A stretch of 64,000 nt of DNA from Bacillus sp. FJAT-27445 (GCF_001510665.1 NZ_LMTI01000005.1:44559-108558), one strand, 5' to 3'; counted from the first letter of the stretch, positions 9,915-19,581 are shown. The notes: generated by a model from the letters alone, not told the origin. Numbers and translations: made by a program.

Positions 9915-11003
9915 TCACTCCCCCCTGTAAACTTCTTTACCTTTTATAAACGTTCGTTCAACTCGCGCTGTTAACTCAAGAGGATGCCTATTCCAAAGAA
10001 CGAGATCCGCAAACAGTCCTTTTTCGATTCTTCCAGTTAGATGATCCACTTTTAAAAGTCTGGCAGCATCCTGAGTAAGTCCGTTTAAGATTGTTTTCAC
10101 GGGAACCCCTGCCTTGAGTGCTAAAGCCCCTTCAAGCTGCAAGTGTGTAACCGAACTTACTGGATGGTCGGTTGAAAAAGTAAAGGGCACATGCTGCTCA
10201 TAAAGTGAACGGAAGAGTGTCCAATCCAAATTCCTTAGTTCACCTCTGTCCATGGGCTGAAAGCAAGGGCCAGCAATAACAGAAGAGACGATATTGGATG
10301 GCAGTCCCGCACAAAGCGGGAATTCCGTTCCATGAACCAGGTTGAATTGGATGCCAAATTCTCCGGCAATCCGAAAGGCAGTTGCGATATCATCAGCGCG
10401 ATGGGAACGGATAAAAATAGGGGTTTCCTGCAAATTGTATTGAATTTGGAGGGCCTTTAACGATTCCCTTATCTTTTTCGCAATCCCCATACGTGTGAGT
10501 GGAGTTTTCGTTTTGCCCCAAAAGGCATTTTTCGGAACATCACCCATGGAGAAGGTGAAACCAAGGTTCTTCTTCAATACCATTTCATCCACGGTTGTCC
10601 CGTGGGTATGGATAACCGATGATTTTGCCCCGACAATGGCCTCGGGGCTGGAAACTACATGAGAAGCGGTCACCCCTGAAGCAACTGCATCCTGAAAAGC
10701 CTTGTCAAATGGGTAAATCCCGTCGATCACATCCATATCCCAGCCTTTTTCCACGTTTGGCTCGTATCCATCATTGCCTTCCCAACGGACGCCAATTTCC
10801 TTTAAGCCAATTTGGGAACATGAATCAATCAAGCCTGGCGTTAAAAATAGACCGGCTGCATCGATTATTTTACAATCAGGCAAAGGCGAATCAGAAGGGA
10901 GGATTGAAGATATTAAGTTATCTTCAATCAGAACGGTATTTTTGGAAAATTCACCAGTCTGGTTATTATAAACATTGGCGTTTATAATGGCGGTCATTGA
11001 CAT
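9915..11003 (-). CDS. Amidohydrolase paralogue lacking the HxH metal motif
   Basis: A 362-residue paralogue of the next gene. The fold blocks are all present (TPGLID, IRSHRADD, VHGTEF, FSTDHP, IEKGLFADLVLW), but the first metal motif reads DSCSQ where the neighbour has DIHTH, so both histidines are replaced (C62 and Q64). It may use one metal, have changed chemistry, or form a non-catalytic partner of the neighbour. The ATG at 11003 is preferred over an in-frame GTG 12 bp upstream because AAAGGTGG is 8 nt before it. First gene of the minus-strand operon; a repeat element lies directly upstream. Confidence 0.75.
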   Translation of the reverse strand: MSMTAIINANVYNNQTGEFSKNTVLIEDNLISSILPSDSPLPDCKIIDAAGLFLTPGLIDSCSQIGLKEIGVRWEGNDGYEPNVEKGWDMDVIDGIYPFDKAFQDAVASGVTASHVVSSPEAIVGAKSSVIHTHGTTVDEMVLKKNLGFTFSMGDVPKNAFWGKTKTPLTRMGIAKKIRESLKALQIQYNLQETPIFIRSHRADDIATAFRIAGEFGIQFNLVHGTEFPLCAGLPSNIVSSVIAGPCFQPMDRGELRNLDWTLFRSLYEQHVPFTFSTDHPVSSVTHLQLEGALALKAGVPVKTILNGLTQDAARLLKVDHLTGRIEKGLFADLVLWNRHPLELTARVERTFIKGKEVYRGE

Positions 11004-11032
11004 GAAATATGCCACCTTTCAATTTTAGAATA

Positions 11033-11307
11033 AGAACAAAATGCGTAAGCGCCTTGTTTAGCCCCGACCAGATTAAGACGGGGCCCGCAGGACACTGAAT
11101 GTCATCCCCGAATTCGCCCACGCACGAAGGAAATGCGAGCATTTCCGAGGACGGGCCTGCCCTCCGGAGGGAACCGGCTTAAGACCTCGAGGGGCTAGGC
11201 GCTCCTCGAAAAAGCTACCGCTTTTTCTTCGTGCGATGCCTATGCTTCCGAAGCTTACTCTTGTGGAGCTGGATTACAATAACTTATTTCGAGTTATTAA
11301 CAATGTT
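11033..11307. repeat. Dispersed repeat, copy A
   Basis: Nearly identical over about 217 bp (11060-11276) to the inverted copy at 33352-33568, with weaker homology on both sides. Contains nested hairpins such as GCCCTCCGGAGGG and GAAGGAAATGCGAGCATTTCC. The outer ends (AGAACAAAATG and CAATGTTCT) are partly inverted, as in a MITE. It occupies the region where the promoter of the amidohydrolase-AroM operon must lie. Confidence 0.85.
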
Positions 11308-11390
11308 CTAATTTATACTGGTAAGCAAAGAAAAAGCAGAGAGATTTCCCTCTCTACTTTTCTGTATCAAAAAATAAGAATGCTTATAAT

Positions 11391-11539
11391 TTGTCTAGCT
11401 CCAGCGCCCAGCGCCTAGTGTACTTCTGTCCCCTCGCTACGATAAGTCAACATCGATTCGCATTCGCTCATCGTGTTTCCTTTATCTCCATCGGGGCCCT
11501 CCAGTCCATACGGCGCTAAACGGGCGCTTGCGCTTTTCT
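11391..11539. repeat. Dispersed repeat, second subfamily (uninterrupted copy)
   Basis: From TTGTCTAGCTCCAGCGCCC to GGGCGCTTGCGCTTTTC. The same sequence occurs at 54427-54854, where it carries extra sequence and a nested insertion. It ends directly at the stop codon of the substrate-binding-protein gene, so its GC-rich palindromes (GGCGC/GCGCC) may also end transcription of that gene. The intervening 11308-11390 contains no recognisable gene. Confidence 0.8.
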
Positions 11540-13153
11540 TTATTTCTCCATCCATACGTTTGTTCCGTTAGGTGAAACGATTTTAATGGAAGAGTCAGGT
11601 GAGACTTCGAAGCCATGCACTTTTTTGCTTACTCCTGCTGTAGCGTCCATGGTTTCAAGCTCAATTCTTGGTACATCCTTCATAATGATTTCAAGGGCCT
11701 GCTGATAAAGCTTCGCGCGTTCGTTCTGATCGACTGTTTCGGATGATGCCCGGTTCAGAAGTGAATCAACCTCTGGATTTGAATAGCCTTTGCCGTTTCC
11801 AAGAGCGCCAAGCTGGTCAGTGTGGAACAATTGATACAAGAAGAAATAAGGATCCGGATACCAGGTCCACCCGCCAATTGACATCGGCGCATTTCCTTTC
11901 GCAACTGTGTCGCTGTAAGTTCCCCATTCCACCACTTTCAGTTCAACATCGATGTTCAGGTTTTCCTTCATCTGGTTTTGGAAAATGGTCCCGTATGGTA
12001 CACGGGCTTCGGCCAAGTAGAGCTCTGTTTTAAATCCTTTTGGATAGCCTGCTTCGGCAAGAAGCTTCTTCGCTTCTTTTGGATCGAATGTTGGAGTAAG
12101 TTTTTCTAAGTCTTTGCTATATCCCCAAGACCCTTTTGGAAGCGGCATGAACGATTTTTCTGCTCCGCCCCATTTGTTTACTCCTTTTACAATTTCTTCA
12201 ATATCTGTACCTTTATAAATTGCCTCACGTACTTTAGGGTCGGCTGTTGGGCCTTTTTTATTGTTTAAATCCAAGTAGGTAATTGCGAGAGATGGTGTGG
12301 ATTGCAATTCAAGCTTAGCATCGGTTTTAACCAGTTCACGGTTTTGTCCTTTAATGTCCATTCCGATATCAAGGTCGCCGGAACGGAGGGAGTTTGTCAT
12401 CGTGTTTGGTTCAGGGATAATCGTGAAATTTACTCCATCCAGATGGGGTTTTTCTCCCCAATAGTTTTCATTGCGGACAAGCTTGATCTGGGAATCCTTT
12501 TGCCAACTCTTGATTTGGAAAGGACCAGTGCTTATTAAATGGCTGCCAAAAGAATCTCCCCAGCCTTCAACCTCTTCCTTTGGAACAATGAGGTTCCCGC
12601 CATCTGTCAGCATTGCGAGCAGGGCGGCATTTGGCTCGCTCAAATGGATGGCAACCTCGTTTTCTCCTACTACTTCAACACTTTCAACACCGCGCAGGCG
12701 GTTCATTGCTGATTCTTTTGCAGAGCGTTCAAGGCTGTACTTTACGTCCTCAGCTGTCATTTTCCTGCCGTCTTGGAACTTACCAGGCTGGAAGAAAACA
12801 TCGTCACGAAGTTTGAAATTATATACCTTCATATCATCTGAGACGGACCATTCGGTTGCAAGGGAAGGGACGAATTCACTTAGTTCCTTGTTGTAAACAA
12901 CCAGTGTATCCCCAATTTGAAGCATAACCTGCGATTCATATAGACCCGTATACTTTATCGGGTCCAATGTTTTCGGGTTGGCGGATAGGCCCACCCTTAA
13001 AGTGCCTCCATCCTGTGGCTTTCCTGTAGCAGCAGATTTTTCTTCATTAGAAGAGGATGACCCGGAATTGCTTCCCGAAGAACATGCGCTCAAAGCTAGA
13101 ATGACTACAATGAGAGCCATAAAGAATAGACGACTGCGAAACCTTTTTTTCAT
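11540..13153 (-). CDS. Oligopeptide-type ABC transporter substrate-binding lipoprotein
   Basis: A 537-residue family 5 (OppA/DppA-type) solute-binding protein. The signal peptide ends in the lipobox LSAC with C24, followed by a Ser/Asn-rich linker, so it is a lipoprotein on the outer face of the membrane. The mature part has the family pattern (GGTLRVGLSANPKTLDP, SLATEWSVSDD, FHTDQLGALGNGKGYSNPEVD). ATG at 13153 is chosen because GGAAGGAG precedes it. It is transcribed away from the permease genes, with about 230 bp between, and should deliver the substrate handled by the surrounding hydrolases. Confidence 0.92.
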   Translation of the reverse strand: MKKRFRSRLFFMALIVVILALSACSSGSNSGSSSSNEEKSAATGKPQDGGTLRVGLSANPKTLDPIKYTGLYESQVMLQIGDTLVVYNKELSEFVPSLATEWSVSDDMKVYNFKLRDDVFFQPGKFQDGRKMTAEDVKYSLERSAKESAMNRLRGVESVEVVGENEVAIHLSEPNAALLAMLTDGGNLIVPKEEVEGWGDSFGSHLISTGPFQIKSWQKDSQIKLVRNENYWGEKPHLDGVNFTIIPEPNTMTNSLRSGDLDIGMDIKGQNRELVKTDAKLELQSTPSLAITYLDLNNKKGPTADPKVREAIYKGTDIEEIVKGVNKWGGAEKSFMPLPKGSWGYSKDLEKLTPTFDPKEAKKLLAEAGYPKGFKTELYLAEARVPYGTIFQNQMKENLNIDVELKVVEWGTYSDTVAKGNAPMSIGGWTWYPDPYFFLYQLFHTDQLGALGNGKGYSNPEVDSLLNRASSETVDQNERAKLYQQALEIIMKDVPRIELETMDATAGVSKKVHGFEVSPDSSIKIVSPNGTNVWMEK

Positions 13154-13192
13154 CTTTGTTGCTCCTTCCATATGTTTCTAATAGTGAACCAT

Positions 13193-13350
13193 CAATTCGA
13201 ATAATGAATTTAAAAATAAACTTAACATATTCAAAAAATTAAGTAAACAAGTATTTAAAATATTTTAATAATAATCTTTTTTAAATTAATTCATTATTTA
13301 CAAAAATTAATCACGGTGCTAAACTTACTTTTAATTCATTAAACGAATCA
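13193..13350. promoter_or_regulatory. Candidate operators between binding-protein and permease genes
   Basis: An AT-rich divergent promoter region holds three copies of one motif: TTAATTCATTAAACGAATCA (13331-13350, plus), TAAATTCATTATTCGAATTG (13193-13212, minus) and a partial TAATTCATTATTT (13287-13299, plus). The arrangement suits one regulator controlling both directions, possibly the IclR protein encoded at 19721; that link is inference. Confidence 0.4.
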
Positions 13351-13384
13351 ATGTTTCAGATAGTGAAATAAAAGGAGGTTGCTT

Positions 13385-14350
13385 ATGGGCAAATATATAA
13401 TTAGAAGATTAGTTGATTTGGTACCCACGATTTTTGTCGTGGCAGTTATTGTCTTTATTATTACGCGGATGATTCCTGGAGATCCTGCGGCTGTTATGCT
13501 CGGCCCGCAAGCAAGTGTGGAAGATATAAAAGCTCTAAGGGAAAGCCTGGGATTGAATGATCCTATATATGTTCAATTCTTTCATTATATCGGTGAGTTG
13601 TTAACTGGTAATTTTGGGGTTTCGCTTACCTATAATGAACCGATTGTTCAACTAATAATGGAACGTTTCCCAAATACCCTTATTCTTGCTATCAGTGCTC
13701 TGATTATTGCGTTCCTCATAGGGGTTCCGGCGGGCATCATTTCCGCTTCGAGGCAAAATTCTTTATTGGATTACTCCGTCATGCTCGTTTCCCTAATAGG
13801 TGTTTCAATGCCGATCTTTTGGCTTGGGGTTATGCTGGTCCTTTATTTCAGCGTAAATCTTGGCTGGTTTCCGGCAACAGGAATGGGGGACATAAGCGAA
13901 GGGATTATACCTTACTTAAAGCATTTGGTTTTGCCAAGTATCACGCTTGCAACAATTCCCATGGCGACCTTTGCCCGGATTACCCGGTCAAGCATGCTTG
14001 AAGTCATTTCGCACGACTATATTAAGACCGCCCGTTCAAAGGGGTTAAGTGAGTTTATTGTAATTTGCAAGCACGCTTTTAAAAATGCCTTAACTCCGCT
14101 TTTGACCGTACTTGGTATGCAAATTTCGGCCCTGCTTGGCGGAGCTGTACTTACAGAAACAATCTTCAGCTGGCCAGGAATGGGACGTTTGATTGTCGAT
14201 GCAATTGATAAAAGGGATTTTGTTGTCGTTCAAGGAACTGTCCTCTTTATCGCAGTAATCTTTGTCCTTGTTAACTTGCTGGTAGATGTCATGTACAAAG
14301 TAGTGAATCCAAGAGTGAATTACTCTTCCGGTAAAGGAGGGAACGAATAG
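13385..14350 (+). CDS. ABC transporter permease, DppB/OppB type
   Basis: A 321-residue integral membrane protein of the peptide-transporter permease family, with the family marker MIPGDPAAVMLG in the first external loop and the cytoplasmic loop contacting the ATPase near LLTVLGMQISALLGGAVLTE. About six membrane segments. ATG 13385 has AAAGGAGG 6 nt upstream; an earlier in-frame TTG lies within the ribosome binding site region. First gene of an operon that runs to the second ATPase and probably through DUF1177 and the M20 hydrolase. Confidence 0.92.
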   Translation: MGKYIIRRLVDLVPTIFVVAVIVFIITRMIPGDPAAVMLGPQASVEDIKALRESLGLNDPIYVQFFHYIGELLTGNFGVSLTYNEPIVQLIMERFPNTLILAISALIIAFLIGVPAGIISASRQNSLLDYSVMLVSLIGVSMPIFWLGVMLVLYFSVNLGWFPATGMGDISEGIIPYLKHLVLPSITLATIPMATFARITRSSMLEVISHDYIKTARSKGLSEFIVICKHAFKNALTPLLTVLGMQISALLGGAVLTETIFSWPGMGRLIVDAIDKRDFVVVQGTVLFIAVIFVLVNLLVDVMYKVVNPRVNYSSGKGGNE

Positions 14351-15244
14351 ATGGCTGGAATACAAAGTTCAGTTACACCGGCTCAGCCAAATGAAATTCA
14401 GGTTAAAAAGGAAGCGGGATTATTTAAGAAGCTTATCCGAAACCGGCTGGCTGCCGTAGGGCTTACGATAGTAACAACAATGGTTCTCGTTGCTATTTTC
14501 GCCCCGCTGATCGCACCGTACCCTCCCAATAAAATGGATATAGCGAATTCATTGGCTGTTCCAGGTTCTAAAGGGCATCTTCTCGGAACGGATAACTATG
14601 GGAGGGATTTGCTAAGCCGTTTGGTTTATGGGGCAAGAATTTCCCTGATCGTTGGGGTCTCAGCTGTCGTTTTCGGTGCATTTTTTGGCACCCTGCTTGG
14701 ACTTGTGTCCGGCTATTTTGGAGGAAGGCTTGATTCGGTCATTATGAGGACCATGGATGGCTTATTTGCATTCCCGTTCATCCTTTTGGCAATCACGTTA
14801 ATGACAGTACTCGGCCAGGGGCTTGTAAATGTAATCATTGCCATTGGAATCGCCAACGTGCCAGGGTTTGCGAGAATTGTACGCGGGCAGGTGCTTAGCG
14901 TGAAGGAAGAGGAATTCATTGAAGTAACTAGGTCTTTGGGAGCTACCCATCCGCGTATACTTTTCCACCATGTTCTTCCTAACTGCCTTGCTCCATTAAT
15001 CGTTTATGGAACGATGAGCGTCGCTGGCGCAATCGTTTCAGAAGCCGCTTTAAGTTTCCTTGGACTCGGGGTACAGCCTCCCACCGCTTCATGGGGAAGC
15101 ATTTTGAAAGACGGGAAGGACTTTTTAGTATTAAGTCCGCATATGGCGACATTTTCAGGCTTGGCCATCCTGCTAACGGTTCTTGGCATTAACTTATTTG
15201 GTGATGGATTGCGTGACGCACTGGATCCTAAAATGAGAGTTTAA
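14351..15244 (+). CDS. ABC transporter permease, DppC/OppC type
   Basis: A 297-residue inner-membrane permease and partner of the preceding DppB-type subunit; its ATG follows the preceding stop immediately. It has the OppC_N-type first membrane segment followed by HLLGTDNYGRDLLSRL, a hallmark of this family, and the ATPase-contacting loop RSLGATHPRILFHHVLPN. About six membrane segments. Together the two permeases form the channel for the transporter. Confidence 0.92.
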   Translation: MAGIQSSVTPAQPNEIQVKKEAGLFKKLIRNRLAAVGLTIVTTMVLVAIFAPLIAPYPPNKMDIANSLAVPGSKGHLLGTDNYGRDLLSRLVYGARISLIVGVSAVVFGAFFGTLLGLVSGYFGGRLDSVIMRTMDGLFAFPFILLAITLMTVLGQGLVNVIIAIGIANVPGFARIVRGQVLSVKEEEFIEVTRSLGATHPRILFHHVLPNCLAPLIVYGTMSVAGAIVSEAALSFLGLGVQPPTASWGSILKDGKDFLVLSPHMATFSGLAILLTVLGINLFGDGLRDALDPKMRV

Positions 15245-15263
15245 TAGGCTGGAGGTGAAGAGT

Positions 15264-16277
15264 ATGTCAGATTTGTTAGTAAAGGTTGAAGATTTGGAGG
15301 TTCATTTTCGCTCATCTTCTTCCATTGTAAAGGCTGTAAATGGAGTTAGTTTTACTTTGAATCGAAAAGAAACGATTGGCATTGTCGGTGAGTCCGGATC
15401 TGGGAAGAGCGTGACAGCAACGGCTCTGCTTCGCTTGATCCCAAACCCGCCGGGGAAAATTGCAGGTGGGAAAATCCTTTTTGACGGGAAGGATCTTCTG
15501 TCCCTTTCAGAAAAAGAAATGCGCAATGTGAGAGGCAATGAAATCTCAATGATTTTCCAGGACCCAATCACAAGCCTTAATCCTGTATATACAATTGGAA
15601 ATCAAATCATGGAGGTAATCCGGGCCCATCGCAAGGTTTCGAAAAAAGAGGCCAAGCAGGCAGCAATCGATATGCTGAAGCTGGTTGGTATTCCGGAAGC
15701 CGAGAAACGTATTGAAATGTATCCTCATGAATTTTCAGGAGGGATGAGGCAAAGGGTCATGATTGCGATTGCCCTTGCTTGCAACCCGAAATTATTAATT
15801 GCAGATGAGCCAACAACTGCCTTGGACGTAACGGTTCAGGCGCAAATTTTGGATTTAATGAGAAACCTGCAGGAGACAATCGGCACTTCCATTATTATGA
15901 TTACCCACGATTTGGGAGTTGTTTGGGAAATGTGTGACAAGGTCATTGTCATGTACGCCGGCAATACCGTTGAATCCGGAAGTGTGAAAAATATATTCGA
16001 TAACCCGCTTCACCCGTATACATGGGGCTTACTTGATTCACAAATTACTAGCGAGGTTGGCGAAGGTGAGAAGCTTTCCGCTATCCCCGGCACCCCTCCT
16101 GATTTGCGCCAGGAAATCCTGGGCTGCCATTTCGCGGACCGTTGCCCTTATGCCCAGGATATTTGCCGTTCGGTAAAGCCTAAGCTCATTGAGGTAGAAG
16201 AAAACCACTTTGCTTCCTGCCACTTCCAAACGAAAGAAATGAGGCTGGAGAGAAAGGAGAGGGCTTACCATGGCTGA
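15264..16277 (+). CDS. ABC transporter ATP-binding protein, DppD/OppD type
   Basis: A 337-residue ATPase. Walker A GESGSGKS, signature FSGGMRQR and Walker B LLIADEPTTALD are intact, and the C-terminal extension has the Cys-rich CHFADRCPYAQDIC block typical of oligopeptide-transporter ATPases. The ATG at 15264 is preferred because GGAGGTGAAG is directly upstream; a GTG at 15255 would fall within that site. It overlaps the next ATPase gene by 8 bp. Confidence 0.93.
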   Translation: MSDLLVKVEDLEVHFRSSSSIVKAVNGVSFTLNRKETIGIVGESGSGKSVTATALLRLIPNPPGKIAGGKILFDGKDLLSLSEKEMRNVRGNEISMIFQDPITSLNPVYTIGNQIMEVIRAHRKVSKKEAKQAAIDMLKLVGIPEAEKRIEMYPHEFSGGMRQRVMIAIALACNPKLLIADEPTTALDVTVQAQILDLMRNLQETIGTSIIMITHDLGVVWEMCDKVIVMYAGNTVESGSVKNIFDNPLHPYTWGLLDSQITSEVGEGEKLSAIPGTPPDLRQEILGCHFADRCPYAQDICRSVKPKLIEVEENHFASCHFQTKEMRLERKERAYHG

Positions 16278-17244
16278 AGCAATATTAAAGGTCGAAAATA
16301 TTAAAAAACACTTTCCGATTGGTGACCCGCTTCCTTTTAAAAAATCAACGCAAAGTGTCAAGGCAGTTGATGGGGTTAGCTTCGAAGTATACTCGGGAGA
16401 AACGCTGGGCATTGTCGGGGAATCCGGGTGTGGAAAGTCAACGATGGCAAGATTGATTAACCAACTCATCCGCCCTACTGAAGGGAAGGTCCTTTTTAAA
16501 GGGCAGGACCTGGCAAAAATGGCTGTGAAGGACCTTCGTACATCCAGAAAATCGATTCAAATGGTTTTCCAGAACCCGTATGCCTCGCTTGACCCGAGAA
16601 AAACAATTCGGCAGCTGCTTTCAGAGCCATTGGAAATCCACCATGTTGGGAACAAACAATCTCGGCATGAGAGGGTTAACGAGCTACTGGAAGTAGTTGG
16701 TTTAAGCAGCTACCATGCCGATCGTTATTCTCATGAGTTCTCAGGTGGGCAGCGGCAGCGAATCAATATTGCCAGGGCGCTCGCATTGAATCCGGATGTC
16801 ATCATTTGTGATGAACCTGTTTCTGCCCTGGATGTTTCCGTTCAGGCACAGGTTATTAACCTTTTAAAGGATTTACAGAAAAGGTTCGGCTTAACTTACA
16901 TTTTTATCTCCCATGATTTAAATGTAGTGAGATATATGTGTGACAGGATTGCGGTAATGTACCTGGGCAAAATTGTCGAAATTGGAACATATAAAGAAAT
17001 TTATGAAAATCCGCTCCACCCATATACAAAAGCCTTGCTTTCAGCTGTCCCAACAGAAAGCCCATATGAGAAAAAGGAAAGAATCATCTTGAAGGGCGAT
17101 GTGCCAAGCCCCGTAAATCCGCCATCGGGCTGCCATTTCCACATGCGGTGCCCGTTTGCGATAGAGATGTGCAAAACAGCGGTGCCGGTATTGGAGCAGC
17201 AGGGCTCACAGCAGCAGGTTGCCTGCCACCTCTACCAGCCATAA
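16270..17244 (+). CDS. ABC transporter ATP-binding protein, DppF/OppF type
   Basis: A 324-residue second ATPase of the same transporter. Walker A GESGCGKST, signature FSGGQRQR, Walker B VIICDEPVSALD and the C-terminal CHFHMRCPFAIEMC block are all present. The start overlaps the preceding ATPase gene, so both subunits should be made together and form the usual heterodimer. An 83-bp gap separates it from the DUF1177 gene, without a clear terminator. Confidence 0.93.
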   Translation: MAEAILKVENIKKHFPIGDPLPFKKSTQSVKAVDGVSFEVYSGETLGIVGESGCGKSTMARLINQLIRPTEGKVLFKGQDLAKMAVKDLRTSRKSIQMVFQNPYASLDPRKTIRQLLSEPLEIHHVGNKQSRHERVNELLEVVGLSSYHADRYSHEFSGGQRQRINIARALALNPDVIICDEPVSALDVSVQAQVINLLKDLQKRFGLTYIFISHDLNVVRYMCDRIAVMYLGKIVEIGTYKEIYENPLHPYTKALLSAVPTESPYEKKERIILKGDVPSPVNPPSGCHFHMRCPFAIEMCKTAVPVLEQQGSQQQVACHLYQP

Positions 17245-17327
17245 TGGTCCGATTGGTTCAACCAAGACACAGAAAGGCGTAACGGCAAAGTTTCACGATA
17301 ACCAGCTATAAAAATGGAGGAATAGAT

Positions 17328-18278
17328 ATGTCATTTAAGCATGTACTTGAGGTTTTAGAGGTAATGGACAGTATCCATGTAACAGGGAACGATATAAAAG
17401 AATATCTTGAAGGAATTTCTTCTGATGGGAACATTACCGTCCAAACCGTCGAGGGGAAAGCAGGGTCAACGGATTTTGTTAAAATTGTGATTCAAGGGGA
17501 AGAAGGAAAATCAAAAGGCGGTTCAGCCCCAACTTTAGGAATCATTGGGCGCCTGGGCGGCATAGGTGCACGTCCGGAAGTAAAAGGATTTGTTTCCGAC
17601 GGCGACGGAGCCCTATCATGTATCGCTGCAGCTGCGAAACTCCTTGATATGGCTGGAAAAGGAGACAGGCTAATGGGCGATATTATCCTGACCACCCATA
17701 TCTGTCCAACTGCGCCAACTTTACCGCATGACCCGGTTCCGTTCATGGATTCTCCAGTGGATATCCTGACAATGAACCAATACGAAGTGACAGAAGAAAT
17801 GGATGCCATTTTATCGATTGATACGACAAAAGGGAATATGATTACAAACCACAAAGGTTTTGCCATTACTCCAACTGTAAAAGAAGGATATATTCTGAAA
17901 ATAAGCAGCGATCTTCTGCATATCTATACCCAATCAGCAGGAATTCTCCCAGTGACCTTGCCAATCACCACCCAGGATATTACTCCTTATGGAAATGGAG
18001 TATACCATGTTAACAGCATCCTTCAGCCTGCAGTCGCTACTAAAAGCCCTGTGGTTGGAGTAGCGATTACAACCGAAACAGCAGTTGCCGGCTGCGGAAC
18101 AGGCGCTACCCATCCTGCAGATGTTGAACAGGCGGTCCGCTTCGTCCTTGAAGTTGCCAAGCTTTTTGGCGAAGGGAAATGCTCGTTCTATGATGAAAAA
18201 GAATATGCCCGCCTTGAAGCACTGTATGGGAAAATGTCTCACCTACAAACAAAAGGAAATCAGGTGGCATTGGGATGA
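17328..18278 (+). CDS. DUF1177 domain protein
   Basis: A 316-residue soluble protein matching the uncharacterised DUF1177 family from end to end. Conserved-looking blocks are GRLGGIGARPEVKGFVSDGDGA (shortened: GGIGARPE and SDGDGA), TTHICPTAPT, and a Gly/Cys-rich AGCGTGATHPADVE near the C-terminus. His, Cys, Asp and Glu in these blocks could form a metal or nucleophile site, but no catalytic function is known to me. GGAGGAATAG precedes the start, and the stop overlaps the M20 gene start, which ties it to hydrolysis of the imported substrate. Confidence 0.85.
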   Translation: MSFKHVLEVLEVMDSIHVTGNDIKEYLEGISSDGNITVQTVEGKAGSTDFVKIVIQGEEGKSKGGSAPTLGIIGRLGGIGARPEVKGFVSDGDGALSCIAAAAKLLDMAGKGDRLMGDIILTTHICPTAPTLPHDPVPFMDSPVDILTMNQYEVTEEMDAILSIDTTKGNMITNHKGFAITPTVKEGYILKISSDLLHIYTQSAGILPVTLPITTQDITPYGNGVYHVNSILQPAVATKSPVVGVAITTETAVAGCGTGATHPADVEQAVRFVLEVAKLFGEGKCSFYDEKEYARLEALYGKMSHLQTKGNQVALG

Positions 18279-19543
18279 GCGATCTGAAGGAATTAAAGCA
18301 GAGATTAATCGAGGAAGTTGAAGCAAGGAAAGAGGAACTCATCGAGCTTTGTGGTTCATTGATAAAGATACCAAGCGAAAACCCGCCAGGCGATTCTACT
18401 GAAATTTCTCAGTTCATTGATGGGTATCTGCGCCAGTATGGGCTTGAAACAGAATGGCACGAGTCGACAGATAAAATGTTTAATTTGATTTCCAGCATCG
18501 GCCCGGAAGACGGAAAGCATTTAGTTTACTGCGGGCATACGGATGTAGTACCAGCAGGCGACTTAACAAAATGGGACTTTGATCCATTCTCTGGCGAAGT
18601 GGAGGATGGCTGGCTGCTTGGAAGAGGCGCCAGTGATATGAAGGCCGGGCTTGGAGGCATCATCTTTGCCTTTGCGCTTTTAAAACGATTAAATGTTGAA
18701 ATTCCAGGAAAGTTAACGCTGGCGATTGTTCCAGATGAAGAAACCGGAGGAGAATTTGGTGTACCGTGGCTTCTTGAGCGAGGATTGGTTAAAGGCGATG
18801 GCTGCCTGATTGCCGAGCCCTCTTCCCCACTAAATCCAACCATTGGCCAAAAGGGGTCTTACTGGTTTGAACTCGAAGTATTCGGGACACCGGGACACGG
18901 AAGCTTATCACCGGTTGCGGGCGGCAATGCAATTGTCGATGCAATCGCTGCGATTGAAAAAATCAGGTCGTTATGGGATTTGGAAATCACCATTCCAGAA
19001 GAGGTAAAAGACCTTATCGAAGTATCCCAGAGGTATATGCGCGAAGTAGAAGCCGATCGGGAGAAATTCCAACCTGTTTTGGAAAGAGTCACGGTCAATA
19101 TCGGTACGATCCAGGGCGGAACAAAATCCAATGTGATTCCTGAGAGCTGTAAGGTTGAGGTCGATTGCCGGCTTCCATTTGGTGTTACCCAGGATGAAGT
19201 TACGTCTTACCTTAAAAACGAACTGGATGCGCTGGGCATTCGCTATGAAATCCGCCAGTTTGGCTTCAGGAGCGAGGCCAACCATACATCTGCCGCTGAC
19301 CCTGTCTGCCGTGCGATCGTGGACAATATATCCTTTGTAACCGGGGACGAAGCATATGGTGTCATGCAATGGGCCAGTAGCGATGCACGCCATTTCAGGG
19401 AGTACAATATTCCGGTACTGCAATACGGTCCTGCCTATCTGCCAAGCATCCATGGCTACAATGAAAAAGTTCTTGTTGAAGACATCGTTCGCTGTGCGAA
19501 AGTGTACGCAGCGGCTGTGATTGATTTTCTTTATGAAAAATAA
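18275..19543 (+). CDS. M20 family metallohydrolase (ArgE/DapE/ACY1-like)
   Basis: A 422-residue cytoplasmic zinc hydrolase. M20 landmarks are intact: H88 and D90 in YCGHTDVVPAGD, the bridging Asp in GRGASDMKAG, the Glu-Glu pair in PDEETGGE, LIAEPS, and the C-terminal SIHGYNE histidine; a dimerisation domain with GTPGHGSLS lies between. Enzymes of this family remove N-acyl or N-carbamoyl groups from amino acids or cleave dipeptides. ATGA overlap with DUF1177 implies coupled translation. The substrate is probably the product of the amidohydrolases or the imported compound. Confidence 0.9.
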   Translation: MSDLKELKQRLIEEVEARKEELIELCGSLIKIPSENPPGDSTEISQFIDGYLRQYGLETEWHESTDKMFNLISSIGPEDGKHLVYCGHTDVVPAGDLTKWDFDPFSGEVEDGWLLGRGASDMKAGLGGIIFAFALLKRLNVEIPGKLTLAIVPDEETGGEFGVPWLLERGLVKGDGCLIAEPSSPLNPTIGQKGSYWFELEVFGTPGHGSLSPVAGGNAIVDAIAAIEKIRSLWDLEITIPEEVKDLIEVSQRYMREVEADREKFQPVLERVTVNIGTIQGGTKSNVIPESCKVEVDCRLPFGVTQDEVTSYLKNELDALGIRYEIRQFGFRSEANHTSAADPVCRAIVDNISFVTGDEAYGVMQWASSDARHFREYNIPVLQYGPAYLPSIHGYNEKVLVEDIVRCAKVYAAAVIDFLYEK

Positions 19544-19581
19544 ATAAGATATAGCTTTGTAAGATTCAGCTTGTCTTTATC

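Noticed and set aside
11033..11539. Insertion sequence or transposon with a coding gene
   Set aside because: No transposase-like reading frame exists in or next to the repeats; they are non-coding elements.
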